NCBI GenBank assembly: GCA_025617745.1
Contig: CM046856.1
Location: 40,484,888 to 40,548,887 of the forward strand
Source of the DNA: Heliocidaris erythrogramma
Taxonomy: Eukaryota > Echinodermata > Echinoidea > Camarodonta > Echinometridae
Length of the DNA stretch: 64,000 nucleotides
Direction of reading: 5' to 3'
In this document: one piece after another, positions 45,251 through 56,444 of the stretch
How positions within the stretch are numbered: the stretch's first letter is position 1
How the letters are laid out: each line of letters begins with the position of its first letter
Translations under genes and position numbers: made by a program
The notes under the pieces: generated by a model
Database searches by the model: none
The model's input: the letters and a program-made list of their open reading frames with translations, nothing else
What the model was told of the DNA's origin: nothing

Positions 45251-45357
45251 CTCACTGTCCACAAGCACTCGGGGTAAGATATCAAAAGGCCGACTTGGGC
45301 CTGGCGACCTGGGATAAACCCTTGGCAGAAAAGAAGCCCTGGGTATCCTCCGGACAG

Positions 45358-46260
45358 CAAGAAATGAAGGAATTGGACGAACGCCAATAAGCAGCCTTCA
45401 AAATATCATCAAGCGCCACACCTTGAAACAGAGCCCAAGAAGTGCTGACACTACGAGTGTCATGAGCATGAGGCTTACTGTCAGACAAAAGAGCCTCTGT
45501 GCCAGCAGCCCTAATAGCCTCGACAATCCATCTAGAAATGGAATCAAGAAAAGCAGGAGAAAAAGGCTCTCAAGTGATCAGGAACAACTGATCATCCTTA
45601 CGATAAGACTTAAGTCTTATCAATATACCATTTGAGAGCTCTAACAGGACACCAAACCTTGTCCTCGAGCACTGACGAAAATTCAGAAAGCGGGCAAAGA
45701 AAAATCTCAACAGGGCCAGAGGAAGCCGTTTGATTCTTGGCAATGAAAGAAGCCTTAGGATTCAATCTTACACCTTTTCTCTCCCAGCGAACATGACCAG
45801 GAGTAAGACAGAGGGCATGAAGAGTACTGCCCAGAGGCAATGGCTACCAAGAAGAGCGTCTTAACCGTAAGATGGTGAAGCGAAGCGAAGCTTCACCTAA
45901 CGGCTCAAAAGGAGGCTTTGCCAGAGCTTCTAAGACCTTAGGCAGACTCCAAGACGGGACTAACTTAGAACGAGGAGGACGTTTCAGAAAGAACGACCGA
46001 ATCAAACCACTCAACAGCGGGGAATTAGAAATCCGCGAACCAACTGAGAACGCCGAATGAATGGCCACGATCGCCTCGGATAGTAGAGATGGATCTCCCT
46101 TTGTCAAACAGCGAGATTAGAAAATCCGCAATTGAACCAATAGGAACCTTAGACGGGGTTTGATTTCGCTCTTTACACCAAAGGAAAAAGACCGAAAGAC
46201 GGGAATTTCCCTAGTAGAAACTCTACGACTGGACATTAAAAAGTCTGCGGCTCTATCAGA
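45358..46260 (-). pseudogene. Tyrosine recombinase remnant of B3
   Basis: Minus-strand blocks are LVPSWSLPKVLEALAKPPFE, RWERKGVRLNPKASFIAKNQ, DKVWCPVRALKWYIDKT, AHDTRSVSTSWALFQGVALD (His-x-x-Arg) and YWRSSNSFISCCP. Broken. Confidence 0.82.
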
Positions 46261-47840
46261 GAGACCCCGACTGTCTTGCAGATTCCCTGACAGGGGCCAA
46301 GCAGTCAAATGAACGGACTCCGGACAGTGGTGAAGAATCCCCGAGAGGGGTTGCAACACTAGATCCGTTCTTAACGGAAGAAGGAACGGTTGAGCCACCA
46401 GAAGGCTCCTTGGCTGCGGAAACCAACTCCTCCTGGGCCAAAAAGGAGCTATCGCAAGCACCCGAGCCCGATCTTCCCCGATCTTCGCAAGACTTGCAGA
46501 ATCAGCTGGAAGGGAGGGAAGGCGAACCCTTGAAGATTCTCCCAACTGAGAAAGCATCCAGAGCCCAAGCTCCCTGATCGCGAACACGGGAGCAATATTT
46601 CGGAAGTTGGTGGTTCAGGACTGATGCAAAAAGATCCACTTCCAGTGGGCCCAGGCAAACTGTGAATGCAGCAAAAGACCTCTGGATGGAGCATCCATTC
46701 TGATGGAAGACACCTGCCCCAGGACAGAAAATCCGCAATGAGGTTTTCCTGACCGGGGATGAAAGAGGCGTGTGTGATCGCCATGCGACGACACCACCTG
46801 CACAGCTGTGCTGCTAGGGCATTTAGGGTAGTAGAATGAGTGCCTCCCTGCCGATTGATATAAGCCGCCACAGTGGCATTGTCCGTGAGGATCAGAACTG
46901 AACGACTGAGAAGCCAACTTCTGAAGTGGAGCAGGGTTAAAAGAACTGCCATAAACTCCAGGACATTGATATGGGGAAGAGTGCCAAGATGAGACCAATC
47001 CCCCGCGACAGTGCTGCCATTGCAATGTCCGCCCCACCCCAACCGAGAGGCGTTCGTCGAAACCGAGATCGACGGAAAGGGGGTACGGAAGGACTTGCCT
47101 CGCGCGAGAAACTCCTCGTTCGTCCAACGGGAGAGAAGAGACTTGATTCCTATTGGTACTGGAATCCAGACCAACAGAGAATCCTAGCTTGGTTTGTAAA
47201 ACCTGAGGAGATGTCTCTGAAAGGGTCAATCCTCCATAACATCGATTAGACTGGCTACATATATCAAAAACTGAAGCCACTGTCTGGCCTTGACCTTTCT
47301 GGCCAGAACGAGCTTGCGAGCCGCCGACAATAGTGAGAATCCTGTCTCGACTGGGCCGACCCAACTGATTCCGAATGTCTAACACAGCCCCCAGAAAAAC
47401 TGGGCTGCAAGTAGGAACTCTGACTTTTCCCAATTTATTAGGAAACCCAAATCTTGAGTAAGATTGACCAGCAAACGAGTCTCGTCCAACAAACGATCGT
47501 GCGACTCCGCTCCGAGAAGCCAGTCGTCCAGGTAGCAAAATAGCCGAAGGCCGCGGCGCCTCAGTGAAGCTGCCAGCACGGCTACAACCTGAGTAAAAAC
47601 CCGAGGGGGTGGGCGCAGCCCGAAGGGAAGAGCGCGGAAGCGAAAAGTCTCTAAGAGGAAGGAAAACCCCAGAAGATCGCCCGAAGCGCGATGAATGGGA
47701 ATATGGAAATACGCATCCTTGAGATCTATCGAGACCGCGTAGTCCTTCCTCTTGATCAACGGGAGAATGGAGGCGAGAGTCTCCATCCAAAAATGTACTG
47801 AAGGAATGAATTTGATTATTCTTTTCAAGTTCAGTATCAA
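46117..47840 (-). pseudogene. RT/RNase H remnant of B3
   Basis: The minus strand at 47379-47840 is the RT palm: ETLASILPLIKRKDYAVSID, LKDAYFHIPIHRASGDLLGF, LPFGLRPPPRVFTQVVAVLA and CYLDDWLLGA. RNase H lies at 46449-47174: SVSTNASRLGWGGHCNGSTV, RSVLILTDNATVAAYI and FIPGQENLIADFLSWGRCLP. It is one of the better-preserved family-B RT regions, but the gene as a whole is broken. Confidence 0.86.
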
Positions 47841-49040
47841 ACAGAGTTTTCCCCCGAGTGCTTGGGAATAACAAAGATTAGAGAAAGGGAAAGAGACGGC
47901 CGGTCTCTTACCCTTTCTATAGCCCTCTTTTTCAACAGAGATTCGATCTCCGATGAGGCATGAGAACGAGCCAGGCAGACATGGGAGGTGAACGAGTTCT
48001 TATAGCCCCTCCGGGGAGCGGGGCAGATAGATCTATGAAGAGTCCGTCTCGCACAACGGAGAGCACAAATGCGTCCCCGGAGATGGCCTCCCAAGCGGGG
48101 AGAAAGGAACAAAGTCGGCCACCTACCATGTCGAAATGAACAAGCGCTCGGGGAAGACCATCAAAGCCTAGGCTTAGCCTTATGCGAAACCATCGCCTTG
48201 CCACGAGAACCTCTCGAAGAGCCTCTGCCACGTCCTCCTCTCCCACGAGAAGGAGCTGGCTGAGGCTCAGCAGGCGGGACCCCAGAAACACGACTGTGTT
48301 GCCCCGAAGCGGGACCGGCAGGCCTCTGACGGACAGAGACCCGCGTCGATTTAGAGTGAGCGCGAAACTGCGTAGTCATGTCAGAGACCTGCTTTCGCGC
48401 ATCGATTTCTCTTTGAAAAACCGTAGCGAATTGACCACCAAAAAGCGAAGGACCCCGAGACAGAACATCGCGAAGAAGTGGCGCAATGTCCGACTCCTTA
48501 ACCCCAAGGGCCGAAAGAGCCAAGACTCTGCGACGGTACGTGACCGAGGCAACTGCAGTGGAAAGCTGTGACCACTGCAAACTAGAGTATGCAGCAGGTC
48601 ATCAATAACCAGCTTGTCACCATCAGTGACATTCAACTCCTCCGCCCTAGACCTGAGGTCGGAGAGAAAACCTTGAAAAGCAGCCAAACACATACCTGCT
48701 CTGACCTGGCTTTCAACACTACTCCAACGCTTATCCTTAGACCTAAAAGCGACAGAGGTAAGCGGATTGATCGTCCGCAAGCGACGACCCACCGCTAAAT
48801 TCTCCGGAGAGAGAGACTTAGCTTTGAAAAAGCTGTCTTGATCTTGGAAAACAAAGGCAAAGTCCTTACCCTTAACCGCAACATGGCGCTTAACTAGAAG
48901 CGCTGCTTCAATGCGGTCATACTCCAGATTGAAATCCTCCACAAGAGAAATACCCTCGGAGGAATCCTGCTGCCTGAACCAACGCGAAGTCGATCCCTGC
49001 GTGCGGGCTGACTGAAATTTAGGGAGATATTTGGACAACC
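47837..49040 (-). pseudogene. Gag-like remnant of B3, C-terminal segment
   Basis: Minus-strand blocks are LPKFQSARTQGSTSRWFRQQ, SLVEDFNLEYDRIEAALLVK, WSSVESQVRAGMCLAAFQGF and ELNVTDGDKLVIDDLLHTLV. The C-terminal end is Arg/Gly-rich (PSRGRGGRGRGSSRGSRGKA), RGG-like as in family A. It stops where C2 is inserted. Confidence 0.75.
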
Positions 49041-49274
49041 AAGAAAATTATAATTTTGTTATTTACTAGATAAATCTATGTATCTACCTATTTGCTAGTT
49101 TCCCAAACTATGCCGTCATTCGAGAAAAACTAAGTCTAAAACGCGCAGCCCCTGCCCGCGCGCGCGTACTCCCCGTCCACCAATACAATCGCGCCACCGC
49201 CATACTCTTCCTCTTCCGAGCAGTCAAAGACAGATCTAGGACATGTCAGACAAGGAGAGGGGCTGGAGGGAGGG

Positions 49275-49371
49275 ACATAGGTAGATACATAGATTTATCT
49301 AGTAAATAACAAAATTAGTTATAATTTTCTTAATTTACAGCAATAAATCGATGTATCTACCTATTTGCTAG
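49275..49371 (-). repeat. ICR of C2
   Basis: Complement of the C2 3' outer end (49041-49098) followed by the complement of its 5' outer end (53848-53884), meeting at ttataattttctta/atttacagc. Confidence 0.9.
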
Positions 49372-49379
49372 AATAGCAC

Positions 49380-50400
49380 AGATAAAAACCCGGGTGGCAT
49401 GTCCCAGGACGGGAAGAACGAATGCAGGGCAGGAGTGAAGACGAAAAACAGCTCTCCACCCAGAGGCAGCAAGGACAACCTCACCCGAAAGAGCATCCTT
49501 AAAAAAGGATGTGAAAGAGAAAAGGGGAACGCCAAAGGCAGCCTGCAAGATATCTTCCAAAGGAATACCCTGAAAAAACGCCCAGGAAGTAGAAAACTCC
49601 TGGTATCGTGCGCTCTTGGAGGATCCTCAAACAGAAGAGCCTCCCAACCCACAGCTTGGATAGCCTTGACAATCCAACAGGAGATAGTCTCCCACGACGC
49701 AGGGGAAAAAGGGTGACGGGAAAGGAAAGAGCTGATCATCCTTACAAAAAACCTTAGTCCTATCCAAGCGCCATTTGAGTGCATAACAGGGCACCAAAGA
49801 CTTACCCTCAATGGAAGAAGAGAATTCTGACAGAGGACTCAAGAACACTTCGATTGAGCCAGAAGAATCCGTCTGATACTTAGCAATAAACGAAGGTCTA
49901 GGAACAAGACGTACACCTTGCCTTTCCCATCTGATATGCCCGGGCGCCGTAGAGAGAGCCTGAATAGTGCTTCTCCTCAGCCCAGAAGCAATAGCGACGA
50001 GAAAGGTGGTCTTAATCGAGAGATGACGTAATGACGCTTTGCACAACGGCTCAAAGGGCGGTTTGGCCAAGGCGTCCAAAACCACAGGAAGGCTCCAACA
50101 AGGAGTCAACTGGCGATTTGCTGGCCGTTTCAAAAAGAACGACCTCAGCAAATGAGTCAAGAAGGGAGAGTTTGAAACTCCCGAACCATCAGAAAAACCA
50201 AGGTGAACCGCAGCCATAGCGGACCGGTAACCACGAATGGTAGCGAGGGACCTGCCCTTATCGAAAAGGGCGATAAGGAAACTGCAATAGCACCCACCGG
50301 GGCAGAACGGGAAGAAAATCCCTTCTCCCCACACCAAGCATGGAAGGCTTCTAACTTTGAGTTGTAAACAGCCCGGATAGAATCTCTTCTGCTCTGGACT
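49380..50400 (-). pseudogene. Tyrosine recombinase remnant of C2
   Basis: Minus-strand blocks are LIALFDKGRSLATIRGYRSA, LTPCWSLPVVLDALAKPPFE, SGLRRSTIQALSTAPGHIRW and RWERQGVRLVPRPSFIAKYQ, with a decayed AHDTRS box near 49610. Broken. Confidence 0.8.
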
Positions 50401-52055
50401 ATGAACTGGGAGGCTCTCTCTGAGAGTCCTGCCGTCCTCGCATCCTCCCCGATAGAGGCCAGGCGGTCAAATGTAGAGCCGCCGGGCGATGGTGGAGGAT
50501 CCCCGATAGGGGCTGAGCTATGAGGTCTGCTCTCCGGTGAAGGGAGAGAGGCCGACCGTCCAGCAGAGACAGAAGAAGAGGAAAACCAAGGTCTCCTCGG
50601 CCAGCCAGGTGCTTATGAGCAGAAACCATGCCTGATCCCCCTGAATCTTCCCCAGGACCTGAGGAATTAAGGAGACCGACGGAAAAGCGTAACCCCGGAA
50701 GTTCTTCCACTGAAGGGAGAACGCATCAAGGGCCCAAGCTTCCGGATCTCACCCTCGAGAGCAGTATCTCGGGAGGCGATGATTGAGAGCTGTCGCAAAC
50801 AGGTCTATCTCTAGAGGGGCGCAGACTGAACTGAGGTAGTCAAAGACCTCTTGATTCAGTGTTCACTCGGAGGGGAGACACATGCCCCGGGACAAAAAAA
50901 TGCAATAGGATTGTCCTGGCCGGGAGCATAAGAGGCGATCGGAAATACTCGGAGAGACCGACACCACCTCCAAGCTTAGCGGTCAGATCGTTCAGAGAAC
51001 GGAACGAGACCCGCCTTTTCGGTTGGAGTAGGCAGCAACAGAGGTGTTATCCGTCCAAAACAGGACGGAGCGACCTACAATCATGTTTCCGAAAAACGGG
51101 AGACATGAAGACTGCCATTAACTCCATTGATGTGGGGCAAGGTGCACAGGTGTGACCAGAGCCCCGAGACCAACCTGGCCCGAACAAGGGCCGCCCCACC
51201 CCAGAAGTGAGGCATCCGTCTAGACGGTGACTGACGGAAGGGGCGTGCGAAGAGACTTGCCTTGAAGAAGGAACAACTCTTTTGGCCAGGGGGAAAAACC
51301 GGCGTTTGATTCCCTCGTGAGAGGAATCCACACCGCGAGAGAGTCTACACTGGGCTTTGATAAACTTCAGATGAAGTTGGAATGGCCTCATATCAAGCCG
51401 ACAGTCTTGGAGGACATCCACAAGGCTCGATAAGTGGCTCGATAAGTGGCCCAAGAATTGGAGCCACCGGCCTGCCCGAACTCGACGTAAGAGAGACGAA
51501 GAGATCGATCTAGTAAGACAATCGCTTGAAACCTCTCCCGCTAGGGCGGGCAACTTGGTTCACGATGTCTATTTCCTCACCCAGGTAATTGGGCCTGCAG
51601 GTAGGAGTCAACTCCGACTTATCCCAATGGACTATGAAACCTACTCTCTGTGGGTACAAAGAAGTAGGTCCATGTGAGACTGAAGGACGGACACAGAGCT
51701 CGCCACCAGGAGCCAATCGTCCAGATAGTGAAAAGTCTCAGACCGCGATACCCGAGGAAAGCGGCTAGGGCAGAGACTACTCGAGTAAAAACTCGAGGTG
51801 AGGGTTTCAGGCGGAAAAGTAAGGCTCTGAACCGGAAAGTTTGGCCTTAAAAGGCAAAAATTTACATGTATAAGTTTCCAAGCGGAAAAGCTCCCTAGGT
51901 ATGAAGGTATTCATGACCGTCATATCCAGACCAAACTGAGTTTCCCCGAGTGTTGGGGAAAAAACAAGGATGGGGAGAGACACCGATGAGGGTGTCTTGT
52001 ACCCTGTCAATCGTGCCCTTTACCAGCTGCTCCCGAGTCTCTGTGGAGATGAGCT
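50399..52055 (-). pseudogene. RT/RNase H remnant of C2
   Basis: The minus strand shows LLSLLDGRPLSLHRRADLIA (downstream of RNase H), RRVRAGRWLQFLGHLSSHLS (linker), GEEIDIVNQVARPSGRG and a decayed RT palm toward 52000. It is weaker than in the other families and heavily broken. Confidence 0.68.
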
Positions 52056-53365
52056 CTAGAAAAAAGGGGGCAAGAGTGTAGGAGGGTTGTGAATCGTGGG
52101 CCGAAAAACACGGCCCCGAACGCGATCCTGGACCTTCTTCCTACTATGAGGAGACGGCCCCGCCTTGGCTCCAAACGAAAGTGGAGTACTAGGCTGAACT
52201 AGCGGTGTACGAGTGGGCTGAAAAGCCGGAAGTGACACCTCCAAGGAGGTGGAACGTTAGCCTGAGCCTGCGACTTCGGAGCCGTTATAGGACTTAAGGC
52301 GTTTGGAAGTTCCGCCTGCTTACGTGACGCAACTTCAAGTTGGATCTCTTCAGTCAGCCTACCTCCAAAGAGGTGTTGACTGGAGAGGGGAACACTGACC
52401 AACAGGGCAGTTATGACCCTCTAACAACAGAATGTCCGACTCAGACATCTGGAGTTCCTAGCCCCTAGCCCGAAGGGAAGGAGCGTACCCAAGTAGGTTG
52501 ACCTGGAAAGAACTTCCTTCAGGTTCGAGGAATTCTCCACTTTGGTGTAACTTGTATTGGTTGGAGTCAGGCGTCGTGGGGGGTACGGACACAGAGTCTG
52601 ACCAACCACTCCTCTCCACAATGATCTTCGGATAATTCAGAAGTTCATGGGAGACGCCCGACTCAGAAGTAGTCGCCCCAAGGGGGTTAACCCTCTTCTT
52701 CTTGCCCCCCCCCCCCCTGACACATGAGGTGAACACACAGTCGATGTCAAGGGGAGAGAGTCCGCCCCGCCGGCTGGCTGGGCAGTACTCAGGCGCTTAC
52801 GTTTCTTGGGCAGGTGAGCATGTTAATCGCTCCCTTTACCCTTAGAAACGGGCACCGCTTCCGTAGTAGGCCCTGCAGGGGGTACATTAGGAAGATCACG
52901 ACTCTCTTTACTCTTTCCAGCCTTGCTTGGATTAGAAGCGTGCGGAGAGACAAAAAGAGCCGACCCCTGAGCGAACATACCTATGGCTAGGGAGCGAGGA
53001 ATGATGCTCGAACGAGACGAACTGTGGGTAGGGATAACACCCACAGTTTTATCGGTGAGAGGTATTGGCCTAAGGCACTCACTTCCACCGTTATACAAGT
53101 CTCTATCTTCGAGAGAGCTATTGGCCGAGTCCCAGCACTCACTCTCTCGGTTTATCCCGCATGAGTTGGTCGTCAAAACAGACGACAAACTCATAACGGG
53201 GCGAGCCGTACACGAGGTAGGCCCTAACTTACCTTAGTCGAAGCTCCGGGGAAGATAACATTGGTGCGAGATGAAATCTCACAGCCAACCTTCCAAGGCT
53301 AGGCGAGTCCTCTTATAAGTATTAAAATACTGGGGAACGCCAGCCCTAGACGGAGACTTCGACAT
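52056..53365 (-). pseudogene. Gag-like remnant of C2
   Basis: Minus-strand 52823-53194 reads NGGSECLRPIPLTDKTVGVI, RSSIIPRSLAIGMFAQGSAL and FVSPHASNPSKAGKSKESRD, shared almost exactly with C1. The start is near 53363 (MSKSPSRAGVPQYF). The C-terminal half is Pro/Arg-rich. Broken. Confidence 0.6.
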
Positions 53366-53704
53366 GGCTGAAAATAAAGACAAGCAAACAAATATACAAA
53401 AAGTAACAACCAACTCACAATACGGAGTGGGAATAAACTCCTATTACGGAGTACACAATGTTTTGATAAGACCGCTTGTCTAAGCGCGTTGAATCAACCA
53501 CCTACAGACACGGGGGAAGAGCCCGACACACCGTCTGTGAATAAAGCCCCGTAAGGGGAAGGAAAAACGGTAAAGTAATTTGATTAATTTACCGTGAAGG
53601 AGGTTGACTCAGGAAAAATCCGATACACCAAAATGAGTGTGAAAACTTGGTGAACGGGATTTTTAATGCGAATAGCAACCAAAAAGACTTAGCTTCATAG
53701 ATGT

Positions 53705-53884
53705 CACTTCTCTGACGGGCGAGAAAGGAAGAGGAAGAGTATGGCGGTGGCACGATTGTATTGGTGGACGGGGAGTACGCGCGCGCTGGCAGGGGCTGCG
53801 CGTTTTAGACTTAGTTTTTCTCGAATGACGGCATAGGTTGGGAAACTAGCAAATAGGTAGATACATTGATTTATTGCTGTAAAT
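53705..53884 (-). repeat. 5' inverted terminal repeat and outer end of C2
   Basis: Inverted counterpart of 49070-49220. Landmarks are gcgcgttttagacttagttt, ttctcgaatgacggcatag and actagcaaataggtagatac. Confidence 0.88.
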
Positions 53885-55222
53885 AAAGCAATTGCTTCTA
53901 CCCCACAAAGGGAGAGCGACTGAGGCTCTGCCTGCCCAAACGACTCGGAAACCAAAGCTTGAGAGGCTGCCTCTAAATCTGGTTCCGCCTGAATTGATTG
54001 GGACAAAGGACCGCCAACAAAGGACGAAACAGGCGAACCCTCCCACGGACCACCATAAGTCTCCTCGCCCGGCGGAGCCCCGAGGGCTGCGGGAATAGGA
54101 GGTGCATGTGATCCCGTCTCAGACAATGAAGAATCAACCATAAAAGGCTGATTAGTCTCAGTGTCAAACCCTAGAATAGGGACAGAAGCAGGGGTTGTGG
54201 TGCCCGGTACAAGGGACCAACCCTGACTCTGAGCAAAAGCCTGCATCATGCCGAACATCTCCGATTGAGAGGACCCAGGCTGATAAGCCAGGACAGACGG
54301 GCCTCTTACAGCCTTGCCTCTTACAGCCCCTTTCTTAGGCTTCTTTTTGGCTGGCTCAACAAGAGTCGAAGCCGAGACCTGCTTTTTAGAGCGTTTATTC
54401 GGTTTCATTCGCATCCCCGAAGCCGCTTCGGAAACACGAACTGAACCCTCCGCGGAGGGACGTTCACCTCCCTCTACGGGAGAAGTGCACTGAGGGTGTG
54501 CACTGAGGGTATGAACCAAAAGTCGCGCACAAATTACCCATACTGGCTGAGCAAGAAGATGCAACAGCCATGGGCCGGGCGCTCAAGGCACCCATTGCGA
54601 GGGCGGACCGGGAGGTCAATGTATTTGCCCACCGACTACTAAAGGCATGTGAACTCGCTATTGTACCACGAGAGAGCAGTAATAGGAGAGCACTAGTAGT
54701 CGCGCACCCAGGTGACAACACCTGTTAGAGCGTCCATAATTGTTAGTTCGGTCCTCCCCATCAGCTGGCAATATAGACAGCCCGGGCAGTACTCGTTCCA
54801 CTACTTGGCATCGAACGGGGGCTAGGGTTTGAGAACCCAGACCAACATGGGCGGTGCCCGTGAGCTGCCCTGCCCTGCCCTGCCCGTGAGCTGCCCTGCC
54901 CTGCCCTGCCCGTGAGCTGCCCTGCCCTGCCCTGCAGCTACTGTGCGGGAAACAGACGTCCCCCCTTCTGGTCTAACGACCAGGGGATTGGATTCGTGAT
55001 ATCCAAACCACTAGAACCTGACGCCACCCGCCCCGAAGCCGCAAGCTCCGAGGCTGGCAAACCATGCAGGGAAACACCACTGGGCAACTTACCTGCAGCC
55101 CTCCTCCCTCCCCCATGTACAGAAGTACTCGGGAGAGTTCTGAAAGGCTGAGTCGTCTTGCTAGACGACTCTTCGGAAGAAGCAGGTCTCCGCGACCTAG
55201 CTGCTTCTTCTTCCGAACTCAT
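53885..55222 (-). pseudogene. Gag-like remnant of B3, N-terminal segment
   Basis: The start is placed at 55222 with MSSEEEAARSRRPASSEESS, as in B2. Later blocks are MMQAFAQSQGWSLVPGTTTP, SLSETGSHAPPIPAALGAPP and LEAASQALVSESFGQAEPQS. It contains a small minisatellite at 54866-54936. It is the upstream part of the gag region separated by C2. Broken. Confidence 0.72.
54866..54936. repeat. Minisatellite, ~26-bp unit, about three copies
   Basis: The unit cccgtgagctgccctgccct plus 'gccctg' is repeated about three times inside the family-B gag region. B2 has a single 'cccgtgagctgccctgcag' at the matching place (near 21579), so the expansion is private to B3. Confidence 0.85.
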
Positions 55223-55711
55223 AACACTGCAATAAAACAGACGATAAAGTATACCAAAATATGAAATACTTTAACCGAGTGCAGGTAATAATAATAAAAA
55301 AATTTGGAGATACTGTTTTTTGCTGTGAAAATTTTGTGTGCGTAACAACACCGAACCTTAAAGGCTCGGTGGCAAACGGAAACAACCGCAAACAGAGATA
55401 TAACTACGTGGGGCTGACCGTGAAAGTGAAAAATAATTGCCAAGAAAGGAATCAAAAATCCCTTGCAATCGGCAAGAGTGACATATAAAACACAAGAGTA
55501 CTATAATCTTAGACGAATATAAGTACCGAAAAGTGCTTTTAAGATGCGAAAAAACGCGCTGAAAAGATACAAAAAGACCTGATTTCAGGAGCGCAGTGAC
55601 TTGACATCCTAACTCGACGGGGGCGAGCAAGAAAGAGGAAGATGGCCGTTGCATGTTGCGAAGGAGAACAAATAGGATTACGGGGGGTATGCACAATATT
55701 GTGACTCATTT

Positions 55712-55870
55712 GACCCTATAAAAGACGGAACACTGAGGACAGCATCACCAAAATTGAATGCGACAAGAATGCGACGCGGCGCAACGCTGGTGAATCCAAA
55801 GTATCCTCCGGCATACTGCCGGGGGATACAACTAGTACGTCTGTTAAACAGAATATGCTTAATTCTGTCT
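55712..55870. repeat. Tandem-repeat remnant and dispersed repeat next to B3
   Basis: gaccctataaaagacggaac and 'gacagcatcaccaaaa' match the tandem array at 41660-42647, so the DIRS block separates two pieces of one array. 'atcctccggcatactgccgg' follows, a small palindrome related to the dispersed repeat at 41526 and 56445. Confidence 0.7.
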
Positions 55871-55960
55871 TTGAAGTCAACCTTCACTGATATACATTTC
55901 TGTACGTATATAAATTAAATAAAAAATTAAAATGAATAAATAAAGATGAGAGATTATTAC

Positions 55961-56055
55961 TCTTTCTTCAAAAGCTTCTTCTCTCTCACTCCATTGAGAC
56001 ACTCTTCTGCACTGTTGTATCCCATGGCCATGGAGTAATCCTTGCTGATGAATAC
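55961..56055 (-). CDS. KHK: Ketohexokinase, penultimate exon
   Basis: The 95-bp exon encodes VFISKDYSMAMGYNSAEECL, then NGVREKKLLKK and the first two bases of an Asp codon. VFISKD followed by GYNSAEE corresponds to the VFVSKD...GFQSAEE segment of vertebrate KHK, just before the strand leading to the GAGD motif. The AG acceptor is at 56057-56056 (tttgtag) and the GT donor at 55960-55959 (gtaataat). The exon starts in phase 0 and ends in phase 2, which fits the last exon at 40435-40696 exactly and keeps the alignment to human KHK without a gap. No damage is visible. Earlier exons are not in the window. Confidence 0.9.
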
Positions 56056-56112
56056 CTACAAAGATGACAAAAAATGTTTACATTGCGTCTGGATTTTAAC
56101 CCATAAAAATCA

Positions 56113-56437
56113 AAGGTAAATCTACCCTAATAGCAAGATTTTCTGAAAGAAAGCAGAAATATCAGAGAAGCAAATTGGTAAAAGTCTGAACTAAATTGAA
56201 AGTTACTGAAAGTTATGATATGGGAATTTCATACTGGCCGAACTGGTATTTGTCACTGTGATGTTGGAGCGGACATCTACCATTTGCACACTGATGACTA
56301 AAATGAGGAAGTGGTTTGATCTGGAATATTTTGTTACCATGGCAACCCATTTTCCGACACATTCCAAAATTATGTCTTGCACATCTTCATCCCAAGACAA
56401 ATGTGGATGGGAAATTTCATGGGCATTGCTCAAAAAC
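56113..56437. repeat. Possible half of a MITE-like element
   Basis: The start (aaggtaaatctaccctaata, then gcaag) resembles the end of the TTAA-flanked MITE at 12221 (aggccaagtccaccctaata). The body contains 'gttaccatggcaac', a motif often seen in repeats. No second inverted end is visible. Low confidence. Confidence 0.35.
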
Positions 56438-56444
56438 ACTAGAA

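Larger units (their letters stand above)
42648..45350 (-). mobile_element. DIRS family A copy A3 (partial)
   Basis: The 3' end is precise (cagtaaaatcaaaactg), lying in the tandem repeat. It is followed by ITR 42694-42850, ICR 42931-43021, recombinase (43060-44050) and RT/RNase H (44000-45250). The 5' side stops at a junction with copy B3. Minus-strand markers are RSRRDFTRDLYNS, LTPSWSLPKVLDELAKPPFE, SLDLKDTYFNIPIHS and FRMxTLASILPVIKRDDLAI-type blocks. Partial and broken, with several breaks. Confidence 0.85.
49041..53884 (-). mobile_element. DIRS family C copy C2, both ends present, nested in B3
   Basis: The 4844-bp element has the ends aagaaaattataattttg and gatttattgctgtaaat, the 3' ITR 49070-49220 mirrored by the 5' ITR 53705-53865, and ICR 49275-49371. 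Gag, RT/RNase H and recombinase remnants lie between. The insertion point in B3 gag shows no clear target duplication. It is complete in outline but broken in many places, ten or more. Divergence from C1 is visible throughout, so it is older than the A copies. Confidence 0.9.
45351..55711 (-). mobile_element. DIRS family B copy B3, split by C2
   Basis: Recombinase (45358-46260), RNase H/RT (46117-47840) and part of gag lie at 45351-49040. The rest of gag, the leader and part of the 5' ITR lie at 53885-55711. Between them copy C2 sits in the gag region, with B-type sequence continuous across it (ttggacaac / aaagcaattgc as in B2). The 5' ITR runs into the tandem-repeat unit at 55712. No family-B 3' end is seen at the junction with A3. 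Broken, around ten breaks. Confidence 0.87.
40697..55960 (-). other. KHK last intron, 15.3 kb, filled with repeats
   Basis: It is bounded by a GT donor (55960-55959, gtaataat) and an AG acceptor (40698-40697). It contains a SINE, a dispersed repeat, a tandem array with a palindromic insert, and a ~13-kb DIRS block (A3, B3, C2), all transcribed in sense with KHK if the gene is active. 40697-41074 shows nothing recognisable. Confidence 0.85.
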
